From the NCBI RefSeq assembly GCF_001908205.1, contig NZ_LGHL01000049.1:1-49302 (forward strand): DNA of 49,302 bases, in the 5' to 3' direction. The position numbers were made by a program, and so were the translations under genes. Below, piece after piece: positions 1 to 9,670 of the stretch (the stretch's first letter is position 1; the number at the start of each line of letters is the position of its first letter). The notes beneath the pieces were generated by a model, which saw nothing but the letters and a program-made list of their open reading frames with translations, was not told where the DNA came from and searched no databases. The stretch is from Bradyrhizobium sp. NAS80.1. GTDB lineage: Bacteria; Pseudomonadota; Alphaproteobacteria; Rhizobiales; Xanthobacteraceae.

Positions 1-317
1 CAGAAGATCATCTCGCACCTTGCTAAACGCGTTGCTCACTAATACGTCGCACGCCCATCCCACGGCAAGCAAAATGCGGCGATATCTCCGTTGGGTCAGA
101 AGCGGCGGTCAGCCCAACGATCCAGTGGCGTCCGGTTTCCTGCAACCAGCCGACATGGCAGCGGCTGTTGCGTTGTTCAGCTCAGGGCCAGAGTCGGAAG
201 CCTCCGACCATGCCACATACTAGTGCGCTATCCCTGAAAGCGGCCTTCACAGCGACTTCGGCCGCGGTCCGCTGGGGCGGCATCTCGACCATGCATTCGC
301 CACGAGATAGAACCCGC
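1..317. other. Left edge, no confident gene
   Basis: No convincing gene lies here. The first 42 bases read as 13 codons in frame 1 ending in TAA and could be the tail of a gene that starts outside the window, but this is too short to identify. The short open frames that follow on both strands resemble no family I recognise and carry no ribosome-binding site. Confidence 0.3.
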
Positions 318-1610
318 CTATCGCGCGCCGCGACCGAGTTGGTCAACGACAGCGAGCCATAGCGCAATAGTCTCTGCCGACGCGTCCGTATCGACTGCTT
401 TTGGACGCACTGCTGTATGTACCATCACCAGCTTGGTCGCCGGATCGACAAAGATCATCTGGCCGCGGATGCCAAGCAAAACGAACTGGCGTTTGGCGCC
501 GGGCAGCAGCCAGACTTGATAGCCATAGCCGTAGTACTTTGTGGCCACACCTGGCGCGAGATAGGTGTCGGACGAACGTACCGTTGTCGCATCAATCAGC
601 CATTGGCGAGGAATGATCTCGCGCCCGTTCCACACACCGTCATGTGCGAGCAGACGGCCAAAACGGGCGTAGTCGCGCAATACGGCATTAAAGCAGCAGA
701 AAGTCACCTCCTGGCCGGTACCGTCGATCGCCCACGTGGCGTCGGCCTCGGTGCCGATCCGCTGCCATATCTTCTCACTGAGGTAATCGGCAACTGGCTT
801 GCCTGTCGCAGCTCGCAGGACGAGCCCAAGGATCTCGGTCTCGGAACTGGCGTAGTGCCATCGCGTATCTGGCGGCGCGACGCGGGTGTCGAACTGCGCG
901 ACGCTGACCTCAGGGGCCTTGCCAGGCCGGCCGAACAGGTCGCGCCCGAGGCGCGCGATATCGTCCTGCCCGTCGTAGATCTCCTTGAAGTCGACGCCGG
1001 AAGACATGTGCAACAGCGCGCGGATCGGTGTCTTACCGTACTCGGTTCCTGCGAGCGCAGTGACATAGGTCGCGACGTCATCATCGATCGATTTGATACG
1101 GCCGTCGGCCGCAGCGATTCCGATCAGCATGGCGGTGATGGTCTTCGCCATCGACTGGGAGAGAAAGCGATCGCCGGCCGATCGCGCGTATTGATAGTGT
1201 TCGTATAAAATAGTGTCGTCCCTGGCGACCAGCAGTCCGGTCGTCGGCTGTCGGCTGAGATAATCCGCGATGGTCCGGCGCTCGCCGCGGAAGCTGTAGT
1301 AGATCTCGGGTTCGGCGGCACGCTGAAACGACCAGGCTGCGGCTGCGCGTCCAACGATGTGCGCGGGCGTCATTTCGTCAAAATGACTATAGGTGGCAAC
1401 GAGATGCCGCATCTCCGCTCCGGCCGCCAATGTGCCAAGGGGATATCCCTCATTAGCGCCATAAGCGTTCGCATCGTAACCCGTGTTTGAGAAGACCGGT
1501 CCGGCAGCGGAAAGCCTTGCGGCTTCTTGCGCGCTCGTGATGCCAGACGCCGCGAGCATGACCATCGCAACGATCGTAACCCGCACCGCTCCCGTGTTCA
1601 TCGCAGCCAT
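318..1610 (-). CDS. Secreted serine hydrolase, beta-lactamase/class C fold
   Basis: Predicted exported serine hydrolase of the beta-lactamase-related (class C/esterase) superfamily, about 430 aa. An N-terminal hydrophobic segment followed by TSAQEA looks like a cleavable signal peptide. The SxxK catalytic motif is visible as SMAK near residue 155, and a later HYASSE stretch sits where the family has its YxN/YxS tyrosine motif. The sequence closes with a VMVHTAV segment typical of these enzymes. Substrate cannot be told: members include esterases, peptidases and 6-aminohexanoate-dimer hydrolase-like enzymes. Three starts (1628 TTG, 1610, 1601) are possible and none has a clear Shine-Dalgarno. 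It stands alone in its transcription unit, with a substrate-binding-protein remnant upstream. Confidence 0.85.
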   Translation of the reverse strand: MAAMNTGAVRVTIVAMVMLAASGITSAQEAARLSAAGPVFSNTGYDANAYGANEGYPLGTLAAGAEMRHLVATYSHFDEMTPAHIVGRAAAAWSFQRAAEPEIYYSFRGERRTIADYLSRQPTTGLLVARDDTILYEHYQYARSAGDRFLSQSMAKTITAMLIGIAAADGRIKSIDDDVATYVTALAGTEYGKTPIRALLHMSSGVDFKEIYDGQDDIARLGRDLFGRPGKAPEVSVAQFDTRVAPPDTRWHYASSETEILGLVLRAATGKPVADYLSEKIWQRIGTEADATWAIDGTGQEVTFCCFNAVLRDYARFGRLLAHDGVWNGREIIPRQWLIDATTVRSSDTYLAPGVATKYYGYGYQVWLLPGAKRQFVLLGIRGQMIFVDPATKLVMVHTAVRPKAVDTDASAETIALWLAVVDQLGRGAR

Positions 1611-1809
1611 CCACGGTTGGTTGAACAACCAGAGTGGATTAACGCAGCTGTTTCATCAAGGGGTACGACTGCCGAAATGAGCCATTTGCGGTCTCATGCA
1701 CCGCAACAACAGAACGCTTATTCGACCGCCTCGTCGACGCGCGGTCCGCCATTCCAATTGGACATCGATCCGGGCGGTGGCAATTGTAGCCAACACCAGG
1801 GGCAGAGGT

Positions 1810-2200
1810 TCAGGGGGCAATGGGCTCCAATCCTCTGCTCCGAATTGCAGCGAAGGCAGTTGGCGAGCGCAGGAATGCGATCAATTGCTCGGCGGCAGCA
1901 GGCTCCCTGGCGTTGGCGCTGAGGCCTATGCTGAAGGTGGTGTAGTTCTGTAGCTCCTCGGGAAGCACCCCTGCGAGGACGACGCCCTCGACCCCAATGA
2001 TGTTCGGCACAGTGATGACGGTCAGCTCCGCCTCGCCGCGTGCGACGGCCTCTACCGGACTTGCCGCGGTGGCATTTGCCGACCGGGATCTTCACGTTGA
2101 AGGGCCGAATGCTGAGCCGGGTGGCGCAGGTGTTTGCCGATTGCATTCGCGACGTTGCCAAGCCGCTTGCCCGTAGCGACGGGGCGCCATGACATGCCCC
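1810..2200 (-). pseudogene. Remnant of a periplasmic substrate-binding protein (ModA-like C-terminus)
   Basis: The minus strand at 1810-2080 reads AVARGEAELTVITV, then a stretch containing LPEELQNYTTFSIGL, and ends in a block resembling the LIAFLRSP...RGLEP C-terminus of molybdate-type or generic solute-binding proteins (family knowledge). The reading frame is interrupted upstream of about 2085 and no N-terminus or start codon can be joined to it, so I read it as the decayed 3' end of a gene. The limits, especially upstream, are approximate. It lies between the serine hydrolase and the large ATPase regulator. Confidence 0.5.
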
Positions 2201-2222
2201 AGCGTACGGCAAGCTCTGTCGG

Positions 2223-5200
2223 CTAAGCGGGCCGCGGAGGCAGAGAGTTCATCGCTGCCGGTTGCGTCGCCAGCACAGCGAGCAAGCTCTTGTGCAGGCG
2301 ATCTTCAGGTTCGAAATTTTGCGCGAGCCTTCGGACGGTCTCGACAAATCGAATGCGATATGCCGCTGCTCTGTCGGCGTCTCCGTACTTCGCGAAGATC
2401 TCGGCGGCGGTGCGGTACACCCGCCAGGAAGCGATCGGGAAGTCGGCATTGTCCACGATCTCCAGCGCGCGGGATAAGTGCAGCAGCGCCTCCGCTGAAT
2501 CGCTCAAGCCAAGCGCGACACGCGCGAGCAGCCCGTGGGCCTGGGCCAGGTGATTGAGATCCGGCGCCGATGCCACATAGTCGTGGAGCTGGCGTGCACA
2601 GCTCTGAGCCTGCGCAAAGTCACCGATCAGCAAGCAGTATTCGCCGAGACAATGATGCACCTGTGTCGCGGCAGTAAACTCGATGTCGATGCCTTCTTCA
2701 TCCCTGCGGCGCTCAATATCGTCGAATTGCCGACGGGCTCCCGACGGATCGTTCAGGCCGACATAGGCCTTCGCAAGCACGGCTCGCTTGTGGAAATACG
2801 TCGACTGATCGCCGACCAGCAGACTATCGTCGACGCTTTCGCAGAGCTCCCGGGCTCCATCGAAATCCATCGCTTCGACATGCAACCACGCAAGCGTCAG
2901 ACGGCACAATGCGCTTCCGGGGCCGTTCGCATTCTTGATGGCCAGTTCGAGGCCGGCCGTGATTTCGTGCCGCAATTCGCGCCACTCGCCCAGATGAATG
3001 AGCGCGATTGATTCGAGCACGTTGAACAGGACGAAAGTGTAAACATCACCAGCCAAACGCGCCAGCCGCTTTCCTTCCGTGCCGGCGCGGCGGCATTCCT
3101 GGTAACGGGACCTCCAGCAATCAACGATACCGGATATACCGTTGCGCCTGATCAGGGTGCCATAGTTGGTGGCGCCGGCGCTCAGCTCGATCGCCTTGTC
3201 GCAGAGTGTGGCGTCCTGTTCCCGCCAGCCGTTGAGGAACAGGTTGACGCTCGCGCTGCTGCCCTGGACCAGAGCCTTGAATGTGTCGTCCGCAAGCGCC
3301 TGGCTCCGCGACAATACATCTTCGGCTGCCTCGAGGCAGGCGTGACGATCGACGCGCAAACAGAGGCTGCTCACTGCCGTGAGGCCATTGAGTTGCTGCT
3401 TGATCTCACCCGCCTGTTCGGCGCAGGTAATCATGTCTCGCAGATCACGGATGGAGCCGACGAGGTCGCCGCACGAGCGAAGAGCCCAGCTTCGCTGCCG
3501 CAGAAGAGCGATGCGGGTTGAGAACTTGTCGATAGCATTGAAGCGATTGAGTATGTCGAGCGCGCGGGTGAGATAGCTCGCGGCCTCGGCATGGCCGAGA
3601 CGTTTCGTCGAGCTCTCAGCCGCTTCCCGGAGGTAGCGCAACGCGCTCGGAAAGTCGCGGCCCTGCTCAAGGTGAAGTGCGAGTGCGGGCGCTATTTCGT
3701 GGGTGCGGCCAGCATAGGCCTCCTCCAGTCTCTTGCCCAAGCGCTTGTGCGTTTGTGCGCGAAGTCCGGGCGGCAAACTCTGATAGATGACATTCTGATA
3801 GAGAATGTGCCGGAAAGCGTATGAGCCCGAATATGTTCCATCGGGCCACTCGGAAACACCCGAACGAACAAGGATATGATCCTTCCGGGTCGACGCTTCG
3901 ATGTCTCTTTCAACGTCGATCGCATCATCGGACAGGCCGGCGGCAACGAGGGCCGCAGAAAACTCTTCGCCAGCAACGCTGGCGACATCGAGCAGGCGCC
4001 GTTCATTGTCGGTGAGGCGATCGAGCTCATGGCCGATCATGTTCAGGAGGCTGTCCGGAATGCGATCTTGAGTAAATGCCGCCGGTGAAGACAGACGCCA
4101 TCGGCCGTCCGTTTCGACGATCGACTCCTGGTCGATAAGGTGTTTGAGCAGCGAGGCAACAAACAAAGGATGCCCCAGCGTTCGCTCGAATACGGGCTTT
4201 GACAGGCTGGAGGCGAATTCCTCGTCGTCGAAGCGCAATGCCAGGTAACGATCGACCTCCGAACGCGACAATCGATCGAGCCGCAATTCGCTGCAGCATC
4301 CATGAATCTCAAGATCCCGGTGCAGGCGACGGATGGGATGCCCGCCGACGGAACTGTCGACCGGACGATAGGAGCAGAGGACCAGCACGCGCGCCTTGCC
4401 GTTCCCGCGCGCGAAGCGGGACAGCACGTCGAGTGTCGCGAAGTCGCTCCAATGCAGATCTTCGAGAACGAGGACCCAGGGGCGGCTGGTGCTCAGCGCT
4501 TCCAGAAGATCACAAAATTCGCGCAGCATCCGTTCGCGCGTCGCGCCGAACACTTCATCCTGGAAAGCCGCGCGCTCCGATGCGTCGATGGCGCCTGGCA
4601 ATTGCAGTATCCAGGTGGGTGCGTGCGCGCGAACAGCCGATATCAGTTCCGGACCGTTTGCTCGAAAACGGCTCACCAGTGCATCGATGAGTGGCAGAAA
4701 GACTTCGTCCGTTCCGAATCGTTCGGTGCAGCGCCCATAGAGCTGATCGAAGCCCAGTTCCGTCAGCTGCTCTATCGTCTTGGCGATGAAGGCCGTCTTG
4801 CCAATCCCGGCCTCTCCCGTGACAAAAGCCATCTGCCGTTTGCCGGACAAGACGTGCCGCGTCATCTGGTCGATCATCTCGAAGGATGCTGTCCGGCCGA
4901 CCACCTGGGTGGAGATTTCGATCTTGGGAGGCGCGACCGCGCGATCGATCTCCCTGGCCGCTTCATGCACCGAGCCGACAAAGCGGACGCCTTTGCGCGG
5001 TAACGTCTTGATCAGCCGTTGCGCCTCGCCGGAATCGCCAATTCCCGTGCGAGCTGCGTTGATGCGGGTGGTGAGCGCCGACTCCGAGACGATGCGTCCG
5101 CCCCAGATCGCACTGATCAGATCGTCCTTGGTCACAACCCGGGCGCGGTGGCGGATCAGATATTCGAGGAGATCAAGAACCTGAGGCTGCAACGGAACAG

Positions 5201-5267
5201 GACGTCCGTCACGGCGCAGCTCCCGCTGGTCGGTATCGAGAACAAAATCCTCAAATAGATACAGCAA
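2223..5267 (-). CDS. Winged-helix DNA-binding / AAA ATPase / TPR regulator
   Basis: A 1014-aa one-protein regulator. Residues about 1-98 form an OmpR/PhoB-type winged helix (FEDFVLDTDQRELRRDG, later GVRFVG). Residues about 120-400 are a P-loop ATPase with Walker A GEAGIGKT at 151-158 and a Walker B-like VLVLEDLHWSD. The remaining half is helical and TPR-like (repeated leucine/alanine-rich helix pairs), as in MalT/LuxR-type STAND ATPases and cyclase-linked ATPases. There is no phosphoacceptor receiver domain, so input probably comes from ligand or partner binding at the TPR part (inference). No SxxK hydrolase or transporter is co-directional immediately downstream, so its targets are unknown. 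The length and domain order are normal for rhizobial members of this type. Confidence 0.88.
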   Translation of the reverse strand: MLYLFEDFVLDTDQRELRRDGRPVPLQPQVLDLLEYLIRHRARVVTKDDLISAIWGGRIVSESALTTRINAARTGIGDSGEAQRLIKTLPRKGVRFVGSVHEAAREIDRAVAPPKIEISTQVVGRTASFEMIDQMTRHVLSGKRQMAFVTGEAGIGKTAFIAKTIEQLTELGFDQLYGRCTERFGTDEVFLPLIDALVSRFRANGPELISAVRAHAPTWILQLPGAIDASERAAFQDEVFGATRERMLREFCDLLEALSTSRPWVLVLEDLHWSDFATLDVLSRFARGNGKARVLVLCSYRPVDSSVGGHPIRRLHRDLEIHGCCSELRLDRLSRSEVDRYLALRFDDEEFASSLSKPVFERTLGHPLFVASLLKHLIDQESIVETDGRWRLSSPAAFTQDRIPDSLLNMIGHELDRLTDNERRLLDVASVAGEEFSAALVAAGLSDDAIDVERDIEASTRKDHILVRSGVSEWPDGTYSGSYAFRHILYQNVIYQSLPPGLRAQTHKRLGKRLEEAYAGRTHEIAPALALHLEQGRDFPSALRYLREAAESSTKRLGHAEAASYLTRALDILNRFNAIDKFSTRIALLRQRSWALRSCGDLVGSIRDLRDMITCAEQAGEIKQQLNGLTAVSSLCLRVDRHACLEAAEDVLSRSQALADDTFKALVQGSSASVNLFLNGWREQDATLCDKAIELSAGATNYGTLIRRNGISGIVDCWRSRYQECRRAGTEGKRLARLAGDVYTFVLFNVLESIALIHLGEWRELRHEITAGLELAIKNANGPGSALCRLTLAWLHVEAMDFDGARELCESVDDSLLVGDQSTYFHKRAVLAKAYVGLNDPSGARRQFDDIERRRDEEGIDIEFTAATQVHHCLGEYCLLIGDFAQAQSCARQLHDYVASAPDLNHLAQAHGLLARVALGLSDSAEALLHLSRALEIVDNADFPIASWRVYRTAAEIFAKYGDADRAAAYRIRFVETVRRLAQNFEPEDRLHKSLLAVLATQPAAMNSLPPRPA

Positions 5268-5770
5268 AACAATACCTTCGGAGGTGCGGCGCGGCAGATA
5301 TTCAACCCGCAGGCCGGACCGAAATCAAGCACGCCGTTCAGAATGAAGGAAACGATAAGGGCAAATTAAGCTCGCGTTAAAGCGTGGCGTGGCGTCCCAT
5401 TCGATACTTCCAGCCGCATTTCAGTCACTCACACAAGGTGTTCGTGTCATGCGCGTGGAAGAAAAGGCACAGCGTCTCGCTCACGTGTTCTATGGGCTGT
5501 TGCTCCGCAAGATGTTTCAGTCGATCGCGGCACCCTCCGTACCATTGTTTAACAGCAGAGCTTCATCCAGGAGCGATGCGTCATTTTCAGCGAATTCGTC
5601 TATCACCTCCAACACTTCTTCTGGAAGAGAAGGCTGGTTTGGGCGCCTCCTTCAAGCGCTCCACCATTCGCGACGGCTGCAGGCAGAGCGCATCCTTCGA
5701 CAGAATCGTCACCTGACCGACAATAGCTGGCGCCAGTTTGGCTCTCGGTCAGACATTGGAGGACCTGACA
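5268..5770. other. Intergenic region, no confident gene
   Basis: About 500 bases between the large regulator (leftward) and the 62-aa membrane protein (rightward) that must hold both promoters. Short frames occur on both strands; the only suggestive one is a 32-codon acidic GTG frame on the minus strand at 5517-5615, which has no ribosome-binding site. I see no repeat or RNA gene. Confidence 0.4.
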
Positions 5771-5959
5771 ATGTCGCTCAGTGAAAGGTCGTCCGAACGC
5801 CAACCCCGGATTTCGTCACCGGGCGAGACCAGGCTGCTGGCAATAATCGCCATCTGCTTTGTCATTTTCCACATCCTTGCAGCCACGATGTTGACTTCCG
5901 CCCGCCGGAGCGATGCCGGGGCAGCGCCCGAGCCGCCCTCACTGTCGTCCGGGGACTAG
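5771..5959 (+). CDS. Small single-pass membrane protein, hypothetical
   Basis: A 62-aa protein with one strongly hydrophobic segment (LLAIIAICFVIFHILAATML, residues about 22-41), a polar N-terminus and a proline/serine-rich tail. The start at 5771 is chosen because GGAGG lies 7 bases before it (ttggaggacctgacaATG); the upstream in-frame start at 5738 lacks such a site. I do not recognise a family. It lies 62 bases before the TauE/SafE-type exporter on the same strand, so co-transcription is plausible; an accessory role to that transporter is only a guess. Confidence 0.55.
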   Translation: MSLSERSSERQPRISSPGETRLLAIIAICFVIFHILAATMLTSARRSDAGAAPEPPSLSSGD

Positions 5960-6021
5960 TCGCCAAGTCGCCATTCCAGAAGTCGCTATTCCAGGATTTT
6001 ACCGACCGAGAGGGTTAGCTC

Positions 6022-6750
6022 ATGGGCGACATTGCGTCGTTTTGCCTGCTCAGTATCGCCGTGTTTTGCGGTGCCTTCGTCTCCGGCCTTGCGGGCTTTG
6101 CCTTTTCGGCGGTGGCCGGCGCGATTCTCCTTCACGTTCTCCCGCCGCTCGAGGCGGTCCCACTGATGATGGCCTGCAGCATCACCGTGCAAGCCACGGG
6201 TCTTTGGGCGTTGAGAAAGAGCATCCGCTGGAAGCAGAGCTCGGTGCTGGTCGTCGGTGGATTGCTTGGCGTTCCGATCGCCGTGTGGTTGCTGCAAGCT
6301 GCAGATGCGCGGATCTTCAGAGAGAGCTTTGGCCTCGCCGTCGCCTGCTATGCGGTCTACACGTTATTCCGGCCGGTGCTTTCTCAGCGCCTGCAGATGA
6401 ATGCGGGACGTAATGCACTAATCGGCTTCGGCGGGGGTTTTGTCGGCGGGTTGACGGCAATGCCGGGTGCAATACCGACCATATGGTGCGACATCCACGG
6501 AGTGCCAAAAACCGAGCAGCGCGGAATAGTTCAACCCTTCATCGCCGCCATGCAGATCTTCGCACTCATTCTTATGCTGATCCGAAGAGATCTGTCGACA
6601 AAGGTCCTGGTTGATTTCGCAGCCAGCATCCCGGCACTCTTCGCAGGAACGGCGCTCGGGATTTTTGTTTTTCGGTGCGTCAATGACGCGCTGTTCCGGC
6701 GAATTATTCTCGGCATCTTGCTGTTCTCGGGACTGATGCTGCTCTTGTAG
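6022..6750 (+). CDS. TauE/SafE-family anion exporter
   Basis: A 242-aa polytopic inner-membrane protein with about 7-8 hydrophobic segments. The N-terminal GAFVSGLAGFAFSAVAGAIL and the mid-protein GFGGGFVGGLTAMPGA are the paired glycine-rich half-repeats typical of the TauE/SafE (sulfite exporter-like, formerly DUF81) family. Known members move sulfite, sulfoacetate or other organosulfur anions; the substrate here cannot be read from the sequence. GAGAGGG precedes the ATG by about 8 bases. A 62-aa membrane protein gene lies just upstream in the same direction. Confidence 0.87.
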   Translation: MGDIASFCLLSIAVFCGAFVSGLAGFAFSAVAGAILLHVLPPLEAVPLMMACSITVQATGLWALRKSIRWKQSSVLVVGGLLGVPIAVWLLQAADARIFRESFGLAVACYAVYTLFRPVLSQRLQMNAGRNALIGFGGGFVGGLTAMPGAIPTIWCDIHGVPKTEQRGIVQPFIAAMQIFALILMLIRRDLSTKVLVDFAASIPALFAGTALGIFVFRCVNDALFRRIILGILLFSGLMLLL

Positions 6751-6808
6751 TTACGCCAGTCGCGCCTCGAGTTACAATGCCAGCCATTCGAGCACATACG
6801 AGCTCGCT

Positions 6809-7030
6809 TTACGACCGCTTCGGGGTGAGAAGCAGATTCTGCCGCCTCATACGATCAGCTGGTTGCGCCAAGCAGCAACTGCGGAATAGTCCAGGATGCC
6901 CGAGGCGACCGGCGGCTGCATTTGGGCCATAGGTATCGGACTTTCTACCGTCCCGCTCAGTCACGACCGAAACGAGCGTCCAAGTGCCTATATGGCATCC
7001 TCCGGACAACTCGGCGCAAAACGATTCCAT
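6809..7030 (-). pseudogene. Truncated lipocalin-like domain protein
   Basis: The minus strand from an ATG at 7030 reads GTWTLVSVVTERDGRKSD, then TYGPN, which matches the first strands of the small lipocalin-like domain (PF13924-type) found in many rhizobial proteins of about 140-150 aa. After roughly 35 residues the similarity stops and the frame runs into unrelated sequence to a stop at 6809. Only the start of the domain is present, so this is most likely a broken gene rather than a short functional one. Confidence 0.5.
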
Positions 7031-7101
7031 CGAATTGAGCTGTTCGCTCGCACGGCGGGCGCGAGGAAGAGTCTTGTCTCCAAGCTGTAATGTCCGCTTC
7101 G

Positions 7102-7130
7102 GGGGCCAAGCGCTCATCGACCAAAACCGG
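7102..7130. repeat. Dispersed intergenic repeat, copy 1
   Basis: The block GGGGCCAAGCGCTCATCGACC and its continuation CAAAACCGG recur in close form at 8624-8654. Translated on the minus strand both copies give RFWSM followed by (S/T)A and PK, a phrase I associate with spurious frames over rhizobial intergenic repeats. The two copies flank the DUF1254 gene. Confidence 0.5.
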
Positions 7131-7154
7131 GCCACAAGTGGACGAAATGGCGCC

Positions 7155-8557
7155 TCAGTCGACTTTCTTCACCGGCGGCGGCGTCCAAGGCCCATCCACG
7201 GCTTCGCGTTTCGGCGAATAGAGGCGCATCGCGAGATTGAACTCGCCGGCCGGTGCCGGAAGCCAGTTGCTCTCCTTGCCCGGGCCGGGTGTCTCGTTCT
7301 GAATGTAGATGTCGAGTGATCCGTCGGCGTTGTACTTGAGCTTGTCGCGGTCGCCGAGCGCAAAGCGACTTAGCGCATTGGGTGCCTGAAACCCATCCTT
7401 GTCGTAGAGCGTGACCGACCAGAAGGCGTTTGCCGGAGGAAACTTGCCCTTATCGAAGCGCAGTACATAGCGATTGGCACCGCTGTAGGGTTTGCCCTCA
7501 CCATCTACGAAGGACGCTGGATAGATAGCGTCTTCGGGCAAGTTCACGCCGAGCCCAATCAGGGTCGCCATCCCGCGAAGCTTGTAAGCAGTCCCATAGG
7601 TGCCGACCGTACTGGTTTGATAGAACCAGCCGTTGACGTGAAGGCCGATACCCGCACCGCTCTTGCCGGACTTCTCCAAATCAGCGAGCTCCCTGGCAGC
7701 AGCGTTGATCGTCTGGATGAGTGCAGGATCAAGCTTCGAGGCCTCGTAGGGCCTACCCGGTTCAAGGCCAATCTGCTCCATGCGAAACAGGATTGGATAG
7801 TCGTTTGAGTGCGGCGGATTTTTCGCGGACAACTCAGCGAACCGCCTTAGCAGCGTGACCCCATCCATCTGGTTCACTTGAACAAGCGGAGGTGTCTTAT
7901 TGTCGATAGCTGGATTAGTTTGAACACTCGTTGGCGGAGCGTAGCTCTTGCCCCATTGACTGAGCGGCGTCAGCTTGTAGCCGTCCTGAACCTTATGAAC
8001 ATTCTCATAGTCGGCGGGCCCATTGGTTTGTGTCCGCCCGAGTATCCAGATCGTCTGCGTGGGAGCCGCGATTTTGATCATCCCGTCGGGCAGTGCCCCG
8101 CTCCAGCCCGGCCCCACAAGGACGAAATTTGCCGCCTTCGTCCGGTCGTGCGCGAGCCTACGACACTAAAAACATCAGTCCACATGTCGAGCATGGGGAG
8201 CAAGTAGTAGCGTCCCGCTGTGTCGGGAACTGATAAGACTATCGGCTCGGGTCCAAGATCAAGCCAAGCTGGTGAGTAGAGCGTGTCGAAATTGTAACGC
8301 ACGACATCGCGGTCTTCGGCGCGAGGATAGTTGCGCGCATGAGCGAATTGATTGATGGGCGCGCGTAATGGGGTGGTTTTGGCGTCTGGCACGTTCGTCG
8401 ACTGATGCATGGATACATCCATGGTGACGATCGGATACGCGTAGACGTATGCGTCGCGAGCGATTTCGTAGGCTTGCTCATTTGACAAGGCCTGCGCCTC
8501 CGCCGGAGGGGCGGCCATCACCCCACAGACCAGACAGACGAGAACGGCTCTCTTCAT
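7155..8557 (-). pseudogene. DUF1254/DUF1214 secreted protein, frameshifted
   Basis: Secreted protein of about 466 aa with an N-terminal signal peptide (MKRAVLVCLVCGVMAAPPAEA), a DUF1254 region with the typical AYVYAYPIVTMD motif, and a C-terminal DUF1214 beta-sandwich ending in SPKREAVDGPW. The function of the family is not well defined. The frame from the ATG at 8557 goes out of phase near 8137-8143: removing the fault by adding one base joins VVGSRTTG to KAANFVLVGPGWSG, so a single-base deletion splits the gene into a 5' part and a 3' part (open from 8117). This may be a true pseudogene or a base-calling error. It stands alone and is flanked by two copies of a short dispersed repeat. Confidence 0.8.
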
Positions 8558-8623
8558 GGTTGTACTCCCGATGCCATGCTCCGACAGGGTAGTCCAGCAT
8601 GCTGACAGGTCAATGCCCGTCTT

Positions 8624-8654
8624 GGGGCCACAAGCGGTCATCGACCAAAATCGG
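8624..8654. repeat. Dispersed intergenic repeat, copy 2
   Basis: Second copy of the element at 7102-7130 (shared core TCATCGACCAAAA, with GGGGCCA before and CGG after), in the same orientation, upstream of the DUF1254 gene and before the ThuA gene. Confidence 0.5.
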
Positions 8655-8795
8655 TTCAACATCCGGTGCTGGGGCCATGAACTGAACGTGGTAGCTGCAT
8701 AGGACGGCAAACGGCGATGCGACGGAGCCAACGCCGCACCAATCTGTGCTAGGTTTCTTTCAACGCATGATTGGTTCGGTTTTGCGGAGGCGATT

Positions 8796-9551
<756 letters not shown>

Positions 9552-9614
9552 CAACTTCGCATTTGCCGGCGTTCAGGTGCTTGGCTGCCAATCAGATGCT
9601 GGAGAAATAGCGTC

Positions 9615-9646
9615 CCAGGGACGCAGCGAAGTCGCTGCGTCCCTGG
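9615..9646. terminator. Perfect 15-bp hairpin between convergent genes
   Basis: CCAGGGACGCAGCGA (9615-9629) is the exact reverse complement of 9632-9646, with a 2-base centre. It sits between the ends of the ThuA gene and the binding-protein gene, as expected of a bidirectional transcription stop, but there is no clear T-run on either side, so it could also be a palindromic repeat or mRNA-stabilising end. Confidence 0.55.
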
Positions 9647-9670
9647 CTGCGAACAACCTGTCGCCGGTCT

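Noticed and set aside
5517..5615. 32-codon acidic GTG frame on minus strand
   Set aside because: No ribosome-binding site and too short to support.
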